Of a DNA stretch of 64,000 bases, positions 33,348-42,724 are shown in pieces (positions within the stretch are counted from its first letter, which is position 1; every line of letters starts with the position of its first letter). The stretch is taken from assembly GCA_029260755.1 (NCBI GenBank), contig JAJDCQ010000168.1, positions 1-64,000 on the forward strand, written 5' to 3'. The position numbers were made by a program, and so were the translations under genes. The notes under the pieces were generated by a model. It was given only the letters and a program-made list of their open reading frames with translations, did not search any database and was not told the origin of the DNA. This DNA is from Planctomycetota bacterium. Lineage in GTDB: Bacteria > Planctomycetota > J058 > JAJDCQ01.

Positions 33348-33553
33348 AATCTGTGAAATCCGTGGCCTCCTTCATCGCGCGGGCAACCCGAGCTCGTTCC
33401 TGGAACGGGACCGCGCGCAACGAACCCGGACCCTGGCAACTCGCGTTCCGCGTAATCCGCGTAATCCGCGGTTCCCACGGGTTCAACGCCGAGAGAGACC
33501 GAACCGCGGATTTCGCGGATTACACGGATTGATTTCGGGCGTCGCCGAGCCAT
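33348..33553. repeat. composite intergenic inverted repeat, copy 3
   Basis: Occupies most of the 310-bp gap between convergent genes. ATCTGTGAAATCCGTGGCCT at about 33350-33369 matches the block at 3673. CGTTCCTGGAACG lies at about 33397-33409. CGCGTAATCCGCGTAATCCG at about 33446-33465 pairs with its inverted partner AACCGCGGATTTCGCGGATT at about 33500-33519, giving a hairpin. The stretch about 33495-33553 is the reverse complement of 17232-17280, so copies 2 and 3 are in opposite orientation. Confidence 0.75.
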
Positions 33554-33649
33554 TGCCGACGCGGCGCGGTGCTCCGCCCGAGACTCCTGTCCCGGGAACG
33601 ATGACATCGCGGGGCCCGGCGCCCACCCGTGAGACTCGACCCAGGCTCG

Positions 33650-35020
33650 CTAAGCCTTCGGGAGCCGCACCGGCTCGCGGCACTGCGGGCAGCGGACCCG
33701 CTTGCCCGCGAGCTTCGGCTTCGCGCGGAGGACGCGGCCGCACCCGCAGGTCGTCTTGAGCAGCTTCTTCCCGCGCTTGGTCTTCGCCTTCTGGCGGGCC
33801 TTGCGCGGCGGCGGCGGCTTCGCCGGATGCTCGAGCTTGTCGGCGTCGGAGACGACGCGCTCGCCGAGCTGCGTCGTCCGGATCCCGGAGCCGAGGGCGA
33901 GGGTCACGACCTCCCACGTGCGCTTCTTCACGTCGAGGCACACGCGCACGCCGAGCCCCTTCCAGGTGACGGTCAGCTCCTCCTCGAACGCGGTCACCCC
34001 GTAGCTCGCCGGCCAGGAGCAGCTCTGGGCGACCTTGAGGAGGAAGTGCAGGACGAGGCGCTTGCCCTGCGTGATCGGGACCGCGTCGCGCGAGACGCCC
34101 GCGATCGCCGCGTCGAGGATCGCGACGAGCGGCGCCTGCCCGGGCTGGCCGGCGAGGGCGCGGTGGTCCTTGGCGAGGACCGCCCAGGTCGCGCGCAACA
34201 TCGCGTCGGGCGGCTGGCCGCTCTCGCGGAGCTGGACGGCCGTCAGGCGGTCGACGATCGGCGCGGCCGCCGCGACGAGCGGTCCGCCCTCGTCGGCGAG
34301 CTGGCGCGCCCGGTCCTCGACGGCCGCCGGCGGGCCGGCGGGCTCCTCGTCGTCGTCCGCCTCGGCGGCGGACGGAGTCGGGCGATCGCCGATGAACGGG
34401 TCCTGCCAGTTCGCGTAGTAGGTCAGGCACTCGCCCGTCGCCGGCACGACGAGGTCGCTCGCCTCGATGATCCCGGTCTCGTGCTTCTTCGCGTACGCGA
34501 TCGCCGCCGTCAGGCTGGCGAGGCCCTCGTCGTCGAACGACTCGCTCTCGGCGAGGGTCGGCAGAGCCGCCTCGAGGTCGGGGATCTGCTCGGGGAGGAT
34601 CAGCCCGCTCGCGCTGTAGCTCGCGTTGAGCTGGCCGAGCGGGCTGTAGTCGAGCGCGCCGAGGCGCGTTCCGGGGACGAGGTCGGGCAGCGGCGTGAAG
34701 ATCGCGTAGAGGTGCTCCCAGACGGCGTCGTCCTCCTCCATCGCGAAGCTGAGCGCCTGCCCGCGCGCGTACCAGTACGGGTGGAGGTAGCCGGCGAGCG
34801 CGGCCGCGGCGAAGGCGAACGTGCTCTCGAAGGGATGGGTCGGGTCGTCGAACCAGCCGGCGAAGCGCCCGTAGATCCCCGCGACCCACTCGCGCTCGTT
34901 CGGCTTGTCGATGATCTGCTCGATCCGCTGCTCGGCGAGGGCCGGGCGCTCGACGACCGAGAAGAACCAGTGCTTGAGCTCGGCGCGCGAGACGGGATGG
35001 AACGTGATGTCGTGACCCAT
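33650..35020 (-). CDS. uncharacterised protein with C-terminal zinc ribbon
   Basis: 456 aa from the ATG at 35020, chosen because the compact folded sequence begins there (GHDITFHPVSRAELKHWFF) and GAGG lies 11 bases upstream. An in-frame ATG at 35161 would add 47 Ser/Thr-rich residues. The N-terminal 200 residues are rich in aromatic residues (HWFFSVVERP, WVAGIYGRFAGWFDDPTHPF, YLHPYWYARGQ), which suggests a globular alpha-helical domain; its family is unknown to me. A Ser/Asp/Glu-rich linker and a second domain follow. The last 40 residues form a zinc ribbon with CGCGRVL and CPQCREP. No signal peptide, so cytosolic. Confidence 0.75.
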   Translation of the reverse strand: MGHDITFHPVSRAELKHWFFSVVERPALAEQRIEQIIDKPNEREWVAGIYGRFAGWFDDPTHPFESTFAFAAAALAGYLHPYWYARGQALSFAMEEDDAVWEHLYAIFTPLPDLVPGTRLGALDYSPLGQLNASYSASGLILPEQIPDLEAALPTLAESESFDDEGLASLTAAIAYAKKHETGIIEASDLVVPATGECLTYYANWQDPFIGDRPTPSAAEADDDEEPAGPPAAVEDRARQLADEGGPLVAAAAPIVDRLTAVQLRESGQPPDAMLRATWAVLAKDHRALAGQPGQAPLVAILDAAIAGVSRDAVPITQGKRLVLHFLLKVAQSCSWPASYGVTAFEEELTVTWKGLGVRVCLDVKKRTWEVVTLALGSGIRTTQLGERVVSDADKLEHPAKPPPPRKARQKAKTKRGKKLLKTTCGCGRVLRAKPKLAGKRVRCPQCREPVRLPKA

Positions 35021-35368
35021 GCCCAGGCCTCGCGGACGCGAGATGCGGATCGTCGACGACGAGACGCTCGCCATCACGGCGGGCGAGAGCGCGTCGGTGA
35101 GAGAGGTGAGGAGGGACTCGGTCGCCGTCGGCATCATCGTCGGCATGCTCGGCTCCACCATGGCTGCGCCTGATCCGTCCCCGCCCGCGGTCGTCGTCGT
35201 GCGTGCGGACGACCGCGTCGGAAGCGTCCAGGCAGCCGGGGGAGGGCCCTCTCACCCACCCTCGCCCCGGCGGGCGCGATCGGACCATGATAGGGTCCGG
35301 AGGCCAGCTCGCAAGAGCGTCCGGTGCGGCCTACCCCGACGGGGCGAGGCCGGTGTAACCTGCGCCGC
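35021..35368. other. divergent intergenic region
   Basis: 348 bp between the start codons of the zinc-ribbon protein (minus) and the ABC exporter (plus). The part next to the minus gene remains open in frame to 35161 and may be coding. A minus-strand promoter lies at 35287-35314. A GGACC-N7-GGTCC palindrome covers its -10. Nothing else recognisable. Confidence 0.4.
35287..35314 (-). promoter_or_regulatory. sigma70-like promoter for the zinc-ribbon protein gene
   Basis: On the minus strand TTGCGA (35314-35309) and TATCAT (35292-35287) are separated by 16 bp. The leader would be about 260 bases for a start at 35020, or about 120 if translation begins at 35161. The -10 lies inside a short palindrome, a possible repressor site. 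Confidence 0.45.
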
Positions 35369-37197
<1,829 letters not shown>

Positions 37198-37201
<4 letters not shown>

Positions 37202-37221
37202 CGCGCCTTCGCGCGGGTCAC
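37198..37221. terminator. possible hairpin between convergent genes
   Basis: GTGACGCGC and GCGCGGGTCAC can pair around CTTC with a two-base bulge. It overlaps the stop codons of both flanking genes. There is no T-run, so terminator function is uncertain. Confidence 0.3.
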
Positions 37222-37784
37222 TCGACGTTCTCGGCCGCCTCGTGGCAGATGTGCCCCTGGTCGCGGATGAGGCCGCGGAGCTCGTCGATCACCTCGACCA
37301 TCTCGAGCCACCTGGCCGCGTCCGCCGTCACCGTCTCGGCGCCGGAGGTGAAGACGAGGTCGGCGCCTTCGCGGTGGACCGACACGTCGTCCGTCGGCGT
37401 CGCGGGGAACGGGGCGCTCGGATCCCGCTTGGGATCGTCGGCCCTCGCGTCGAACACGGCGCCGCTCTTCCGGACCGCGAGGCGCGACGCGCCCCGGACG
37501 GCGACGACGGCCCGGTAGTCGGGCAGGACGACCGTGTCACTGCGGTCCCGGGCGGAGCGGGCGAGCACCCACCAGGCGACGGCCGAGTCGCCGACCGCGG
37601 CGACCGACGCGCCGAGCTCGTCGCGGTCGAGCTCGGGCGCGTCGAGCGCGGCGAGGACGCGGCGGGTGCTCGCGACGTGGGGCGCCATCAGGATCGCGGC
37701 GGTCGAGGCGAGGACGATCACGATGGCGGTGGCGGCGGTCGCCACGATGAAGAGAGCTCGCTTCCAGCCGGGTCGGCGAGCCAT
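37218..37784 (-). CDS. hypothetical membrane-anchored protein, paralogue of its neighbour
   Basis: 188 aa from the ATG at 37784, with GGAGG about nine bases upstream; it begins two bases after the upstream gene's stop. One N-terminal membrane helix (ALFIVATAATAIVIVLASTAAILMA) and a soluble domain of about 150 residues. The stretch LAALDAPELDRDEL ... AVAWWVLARSARDRSDTVVLPDYRAVVAVRGA aligns with the adjacent upstream protein, so the two are a tandem duplication that has diverged. Ends in an acidic helix containing two His and one Cys. Function unknown; periplasmic location inferred from the anchor. Confidence 0.72.
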   Translation of the reverse strand: MARRPGWKRALFIVATAATAIVIVLASTAAILMAPHVASTRRVLAALDAPELDRDELGASVAAVGDSAVAWWVLARSARDRSDTVVLPDYRAVVAVRGASRLAVRKSGAVFDARADDPKRDPSAPFPATPTDDVSVHREGADLVFTSGAETVTADAARWLEMVEVIDELRGLIRDQGHICHEAAENVE

Positions 37785-37786
37785 CG

Positions 37787-38398
37787 TCAATGCCTCCCCG
37801 CGGCTGGCGAGGCGCGCCGGGTGGGCGAGGAGTCGACGTCGTGGACGCCGTCCTCGTCCGCGGTCTGCAGCTCCTCGGGCAGGAGCCACGGGCCGAGGGC
37901 GTCGAGCGGCTCCCACCAGTCGTCGGCCCGGAGGACCTCGATCCGGTCGTCGATGATGCGCACCTCGAGGTAGGGGAGTCCGTCGGGGCCGTAGCTCTCC
38001 TCGACCCAGCCGTGGAGGGCGCTCGCCCCTCGCCATCGGGCGTCGCGCACCGTGACGACGGCGCGGTGGCCCGGGATCTCGAGGACGTCCTCGCGGCCGC
38101 GGACGAGATGCCCGACGATCCACCAGGTCACGATCGATGAGGGCGGCGGCTCGAGGTCGGCGATCGTCGCGACCGGCTCGGGCGCGTCGAGCGAGGCGAC
38201 GAACCGACGCGCGGCGAGCCAGTGCGGGACGGCGAACGCCGCGGCGAACGCGGCCAGGCCGACGGGGATGCCCGCGAGGACGGTGAGCCACGTCCGGCGG
38301 CGTCTCCGGCGGTCCGCCTGGGTGGGCAGCTCGGGGTCGCCGGCGACGAGGGTCGCGGACGATGCGGGGGCGGGCTCGCGGGATCTGACGAGGTCCAT
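37787..38398 (-). CDS. hypothetical membrane-anchored protein, paralogue of its neighbour
   Basis: 203 aa. A 35-residue basic N-terminus precedes one membrane helix (WLTVLAGIPVGLAAFAAAFAVPHWL). The soluble part contains VASLDAPEPVATI ... SIVTWWIVGHLVRGREDVLEIPGHRAVVTVRDA, which matches the downstream protein position by position around the conserved WW and the YRAVV/HRAVV strand. The C-terminal half (YLEVRIIDDRIEVLRADDWWEPL) differs from the paralogue and ends in a disordered tail. No named family recognised. Confidence 0.72.
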   Translation of the reverse strand: MDLVRSREPAPASSATLVAGDPELPTQADRRRRRRTWLTVLAGIPVGLAAFAAAFAVPHWLAARRFVASLDAPEPVATIADLEPPPSSIVTWWIVGHLVRGREDVLEIPGHRAVVTVRDARWRGASALHGWVEESYGPDGLPYLEVRIIDDRIEVLRADDWWEPLDALGPWLLPEELQTADEDGVHDVDSSPTRRASPAAGRH

Positions 38399-38553
38399 CT
38401 CGAGGGATTGGACGAGGCCGCCGACGGACGGGTCTCGAGCCGCCGCGGCGCCCGTAGGTTTCCCGAACCCGCCGGCCTGGCGTCGGGGCCGGGCGATCGC
38501 GACACTGGGCGGCTCGCTCCTCTCATTCCATCGATCTCGGAGACAACCCAGCG

Positions 38554-40275
38554 ATGCTCGCCCGATCCGTCCGCGCCGCCGTGGCCGCCCTCGTCGTCCT
38601 CTCGTTCGTCGCGCTCCTCGCCTCGCCCGCCCTCGCCCAGGACGCCCCGCCGGACGGCGGCGCGGGCGATGGCGGCGAGCCGACCGGCCCCGTCGAGGCC
38701 GACGCCGCGGCCCGGGCGAAGCTCATCGCCGACCTCGGCGAGATCGTCCGCTACCTCGGCGAGCTCGACGCCGACATCAAGGCCAAGCGCACGAAGCTCG
38801 AGGCCGCCGAGAGCGACGACGAGAAGGCGCAGCTCCAGGAGGAGCTCGATCGGCTCCGGGCGCAGCGGGCGAGCCTCGATCGCGACTTCAGCCGGATCGC
38901 CTCGGGCGTCGTCCTCGCCGGCTCCGACGAGGCGAGCCAGAAGCTCGACTGGCAGGCCGAGGTGACCGAGCTCATCACGCCGCTCGTCCGCGAGCTCAAG
39001 AGCATGACCGAGCGCCCGCGCAAGATCGAGCGGCTCAAGCGGGAGCTCGAGGCGAGCGAGCAGCTCGTCCCCGCGCTCGAGCGGGGGATCGCCAACGTCG
39101 CCGCCGCCCTCGCGGCCGAGCCCGCGCCGGAGCTGCGCGGTCCGCTCGAGGCCCTCGAGCACGACCTGACGACCCGGCGCGACCGGGTCCAGCAGGCGAT
39201 GACCGTCGCGAAGCTCCAGCTCGAGGAGCTGACCAAGGACGACCAGTCGTTCGTCGACTCCGCCCGCGAGGTGCTCCGGATGTTCTTCCGGAGTCGGGGG
39301 CGGAACCTCCTCCTCGCCCTGGCCGCCTTCTCGGTCGTCTTCGTCGTCCTGCGGCTGCTCCACCGACTGATCTACCGCTACAGCCCGATCCACAACGTCG
39401 AGGCGCGCCCGTTCTACATCCGGCTGATCGACGTCGCCTACCATCTGATCACCGCGCTGGGCGCGACGGCGGCGCTCATGGCGGTCTTCTACGTCTCGGG
39501 CGACTGGCTCCTGCTCTCGCTCGTGATCATCTTCTTCGCGGGCCTCGCCTGGGGCGCGCGCCACGGCCTCCCCCTCTTCTGGGAGCAGATCAAGATGGTG
39601 CTCAACCTCGGCGCGGTGCGCGAGGGCGAGCGGATCATCTACGCCGGCGTGCCGTGGCGGGTCGCGCGGCTCAACTTCTACACGCGCCTCGAGAACCCGG
39701 TCCTCGAGAGCCACATCGACCTGCCGGTGAAGCATCTGTTCGAGATGGTCTCGCGCGCTTGCGTGAAGGACGAGCCGTGGTTCCCGACGCGTCCGGACGA
39801 CTGGGTGCTCCTCGGCGACGGCAACGTCGGGCAGGTCGTCAGCCAGACCCACGAGGTCGTCCGCCTCCGGCTGGTCGGCGGTCACGTGAAGACGTATCCG
39901 ACCGCGGACTTCCTCGGCCTCGCGCCGGTCGACCTCTCCCGCGGCTTCGGCGTCTTCTCCACGTTCGGGATCGACTACGAGCACCAGGCGGTCTGCACGA
40001 CCGAGGTGCCCGAGAAGCTCAAGGCTCACATCGCCGCCGGGCTCGCCCATCACGGCGACGCCCTCCTCCAGCTCAAGGTCGAGTTCAAGACCGCGGGGGC
40101 CTCGTCGCTCGACTACCTGATCCAGGCGAACTTCGCGGGCAAGGCGGCCGTGTCCTACGGCTCGATCTCGCGCGAGATCCAGCGGCTGGCCGTCGACGCG
40201 TGCAACGACAACGGCTGGGGCATCCCGTTCCAGCAGGTCACGATTCACCGGGCCGAGCCGGTCGGCGCCGCGTAA
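38554..40275 (+). CDS. MscS-like mechanosensitive channel family protein
   Basis: 573 aa. A signal peptide ends near LASPALAQDA. A periplasmic helical, coiled-coil region of about 200 residues follows (AKRTKLEAAESDDEKAQLQEELDRLRAQRASLDRDF). Three to four membrane helices span about 255-345. The cytoplasmic part has the MscS beta domain (EGERIIYAGVPWRVARLNFYTRLENP and VLLGDGNVGQVVSQTHEVVRLRLVGGHVKTYPTADFL) and a C-terminal alpha/beta domain. The classic Gly/Ala-rich pore helix is replaced by FAGLAWGARHGLPLFWEQIKMVL, so gating or ion selectivity may differ from E. coli MscS. The probable role is osmotic protection or signalling at the inner membrane. Confidence 0.78.
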   Translation: MLARSVRAAVAALVVLSFVALLASPALAQDAPPDGGAGDGGEPTGPVEADAAARAKLIADLGEIVRYLGELDADIKAKRTKLEAAESDDEKAQLQEELDRLRAQRASLDRDFSRIASGVVLAGSDEASQKLDWQAEVTELITPLVRELKSMTERPRKIERLKRELEASEQLVPALERGIANVAAALAAEPAPELRGPLEALEHDLTTRRDRVQQAMTVAKLQLEELTKDDQSFVDSAREVLRMFFRSRGRNLLLALAAFSVVFVVLRLLHRLIYRYSPIHNVEARPFYIRLIDVAYHLITALGATAALMAVFYVSGDWLLLSLVIIFFAGLAWGARHGLPLFWEQIKMVLNLGAVREGERIIYAGVPWRVARLNFYTRLENPVLESHIDLPVKHLFEMVSRACVKDEPWFPTRPDDWVLLGDGNVGQVVSQTHEVVRLRLVGGHVKTYPTADFLGLAPVDLSRGFGVFSTFGIDYEHQAVCTTEVPEKLKAHIAAGLAHHGDALLQLKVEFKTAGASSLDYLIQANFAGKAAVSYGSISREIQRLAVDACNDNGWGIPFQQVTIHRAEPVGAA

Positions 40276-40470
40276 CGGGCGGCGCGCCCGCGCGTTCGGG
40301 GCGACCGTGAATCTTCTCGCGGAGCGGCCGTCCCACCCCGTTTCGGTCGGCGCCGCCAGACGACTTCCGGGGCGTCGGGGGCGCGGGTATCATCCGCGGC
40401 CCGACTCACCGCGGCTCGACGCCGACGGCGCGCCCGCGACGACACACCCACGAAGAGGAGACCGCCCGAC

Positions 40471-42198
40471 ATGGATCGCGTCACGACTCGATCGCCCGCC
40501 GCCCTCGCCGCTCTCGCCGCCGTCTCGGCGGCCGCCGTCGCCGTCGCGACCGGGCTCGCCCCCGCCCGCGCGCACGCCCAGGAGGGCGGCGGCAAGATGG
40601 TCATCGCCGTCCAGAGCCTCCGCTACGGCGGCCCGGGCCTCGTCGAGACGAAGAACGCCGACGGGAGCTACTCGAAGTCGCTGCCCATGACGCCGAGTGA
40701 GACGGGGCTGCTGACCGACAAGCTGAACGTCGCCCTCGTCAAGAGCGGCAAGTTCAAGGTCGTCGAGCGGGCGATGCTCCAGAAGATCCTCGACGAGCAG
40801 GGCCTCGGCGACAGCGGCGCGGTCAGCCCGGCCAGCGCCGCACAGATCGGGAAGCTCACCGGCGCCCGCTACTACCTGATGGGCACGATCTCGAACTTCG
40901 ACGCGAAGACCTCGTTCCGGAAGATCCCGGGCACGACCAAGTACACCCACTTCTTCCACGGCCTGATGATCATCGACGTGAAGATCGTCGACACCCAGAC
41001 GGGCCAGATCATCGCGGCCGATCAGGCGCGGGCCGTCCACGAGTGGAAGGTCGGGCCGCGGAACAGCGCGCATCCGGCCGAGTTCCCCGCCGAGGAGATC
41101 GACACGATCCAGCGGATCGCCGTGCGCGAGGCCGTCTGCAAGATCCTCGGCGTCCTCTATCCGATGAAGGTGATGAAGGCGAGCCAGACGCAGGTCTACG
41201 TGAACCGCGGCGAGGGCGGCTGCATCGAGAAGGACAAGCTCTACGACGTCTACTCGCTCGGCGAGGAGCTGATCGACCCCGACACGGGCGAGTCGCTCGG
41301 CGCGCAAGAGACCAAGGTGGCCGTCATCCGCGTCACCGAGGTGCTCGCGAAGTTCAGCAAGGCGGTCGTTGTCGACGGCGCCTGGAGCGGGATCGCCGTC
41401 GGCATGATCTGCCGGCCGCACACCGGCGCCGCGCCCATCGCCCCGCCGCCGCCTCCGGCCGACACGACCGCGCCGACGGTGACGATCCACGAGCCCACGG
41501 ATGGCTACATGACGAACGCCGGCAGCGTGAAGGTCGTCGTGAGCGCGACCGACGACCGCGGCGTGACCGAGGTCCAGATCGGCGGAGCGCCGGCGCAGGG
41601 CGACGGCTCCCGCTGGTGGGCGAACGTGAGCATCCCCGAGGGGCTCAGCAACATCGTGGCGCGGGCGCGCGACGAGGCGGGCAACTGGGGCGAGGCGAAG
41701 GTCGAGGTCGAGCGCGACTCGACGCCGCCGGACTGCACCATCCTGGCCCCGAAGGACCAGGGCCGCTACACGAGCGGCGCGGTCAACGTCGGCATCAAGA
41801 CGACCGCCGACGACGTCGAGAGCGTCTGGGTGAACGGCAACAAGGCCGAGCGGATGCCCGACAAGCCGGGCTGGTTCAAGGCGTCGCTCACCCTCGGCGA
41901 CGGCAAGCACACCATCACCGCGAAGGCGCGTGACCTCGCCGGCAACGAAGGCGCCACGAGCGTCACGATCTGGATCGACAGCACCGCCCCCGAGGTGAAC
42001 GCCAAGGCGAGCGTGAAGGTCGAGGGCAAGGTCGACGACCCGAGCTCGAAGGTGACCGTCAACGGAAAGCCCGTCACCGTCCGCCCCGACGGGAGCTGGA
42101 CGATCGAGATCAAGCTGCCGCCCGACAAGAAGGTCACGATCGTGGCGACCGACAGCTTCGGCAACGAGACGACCCGGGTGCTCGACTACTCGAAGTAG
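40471..42198 (+). CDS. CsgG-like protein with C-terminal Ig-like repeats
   Basis: 575 aa with GAAGAGGAG upstream of the ATG. A signal peptide ends at about ARAHAQEG; there is no lipobox Cys, unlike CsgG itself. Residues about 40-310 match the CsgG / curli-assembly fold: MVIAVQSL, LTDKLNVALVKSGKFKVVERAMLQKILDEQGLG, ARYYLMGTISNF, IIDVKIVDTQTGQIIAADQARA. After a Pro-rich linker come three Ig-like modules (starting APTVTIHEPTDGYM, PPDCTILAPKDQGRY, APEVNAKASVKVEG). CsgG-type proteins form outer-membrane secretion pores or periplasmic scaffolds. Here the beta-sandwich tail suggests a periplasmic or surface interaction role instead of a simple curli pore, and no curli subunit genes are nearby. Confidence 0.82.
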   Translation: MDRVTTRSPAALAALAAVSAAAVAVATGLAPARAHAQEGGGKMVIAVQSLRYGGPGLVETKNADGSYSKSLPMTPSETGLLTDKLNVALVKSGKFKVVERAMLQKILDEQGLGDSGAVSPASAAQIGKLTGARYYLMGTISNFDAKTSFRKIPGTTKYTHFFHGLMIIDVKIVDTQTGQIIAADQARAVHEWKVGPRNSAHPAEFPAEEIDTIQRIAVREAVCKILGVLYPMKVMKASQTQVYVNRGEGGCIEKDKLYDVYSLGEELIDPDTGESLGAQETKVAVIRVTEVLAKFSKAVVVDGAWSGIAVGMICRPHTGAAPIAPPPPPADTTAPTVTIHEPTDGYMTNAGSVKVVVSATDDRGVTEVQIGGAPAQGDGSRWWANVSIPEGLSNIVARARDEAGNWGEAKVEVERDSTPPDCTILAPKDQGRYTSGAVNVGIKTTADDVESVWVNGNKAERMPDKPGWFKASLTLGDGKHTITAKARDLAGNEGATSVTIWIDSTAPEVNAKASVKVEGKVDDPSSKVTVNGKPVTVRPDGSWTIEIKLPPDKKVTIVATDSFGNETTRVLDYSK

Positions 42199-42200
42199 TG

Positions 42201-42716
42201 ATGCGAGTTGCTGGATCGATACCCGTCGCGGTCGCGGCGGTCGCGGTGGGGGCGGGGTGCACGACGGCGCTGCCCTACGCGCCACCGCGCGAACTGGTGG
42301 GGTCGATCCCGCAGGACCTGGCCGAGGCGCAGATTCGCGAAGTGCTCGAGGAGATGGACCAGGCCGATCCGGAGGACTACTCGCGGACGGTCGACTTCAC
42401 CGACTCCGGGCTCACTCTTTACAATGTGAACGCCCGAGACTACGGCATAGTCTCCACGTACGGCACGTCTCAATGGCGAGCCTTCGAGTTCGGCTCTCGC
42501 TTGTGCGTTGCGTTCAAGAATGCGTATTGCACCCACCCGGCCCTCAAGCTGAGGTGGTGTGGCGACGACGACCTGGAGATCGACCCGCAGGCCGTTCACT
42601 TGCCCTGGCAGGATTTTACGGACGTCGTCCTCTGGGTCATGGAGGACAACGAGGAGCAATTCCTCAAGGCGTTGGACGCTCTCAGCTCACTTGGCATCGA
42701 GAGGGCGCCGGAGTAG
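42201..42716 (+). CDS. small putative lipoprotein of unusual base composition
   Basis: 171 aa from the ATG at 42201; a GTG at 42198 overlapping the upstream stop by one base is also possible. A signal peptide ends in lipobox AVGAGC. The mature part is acidic with three further Cys (one in RLCVAF, one in AYCTHP, one in RWCGDD). Codon use in the middle (about 42405-42620) is visibly less GC-biased than that of neighbours, with codons such as ctt, tac, aat, ttg and gtt in a row. That suggests recent acquisition or relaxed selection. Family unknown. Coupling to the CsgG-like gene suggests a joint envelope function. Confidence 0.7.
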   Translation: MRVAGSIPVAVAAVAVGAGCTTALPYAPPRELVGSIPQDLAEAQIREVLEEMDQADPEDYSRTVDFTDSGLTLYNVNARDYGIVSTYGTSQWRAFEFGSRLCVAFKNAYCTHPALKLRWCGDDDLEIDPQAVHLPWQDFTDVVLWVMEDNEEQFLKALDALSSLGIERAPE

Positions 42717-42724
42717 GCGACGCC

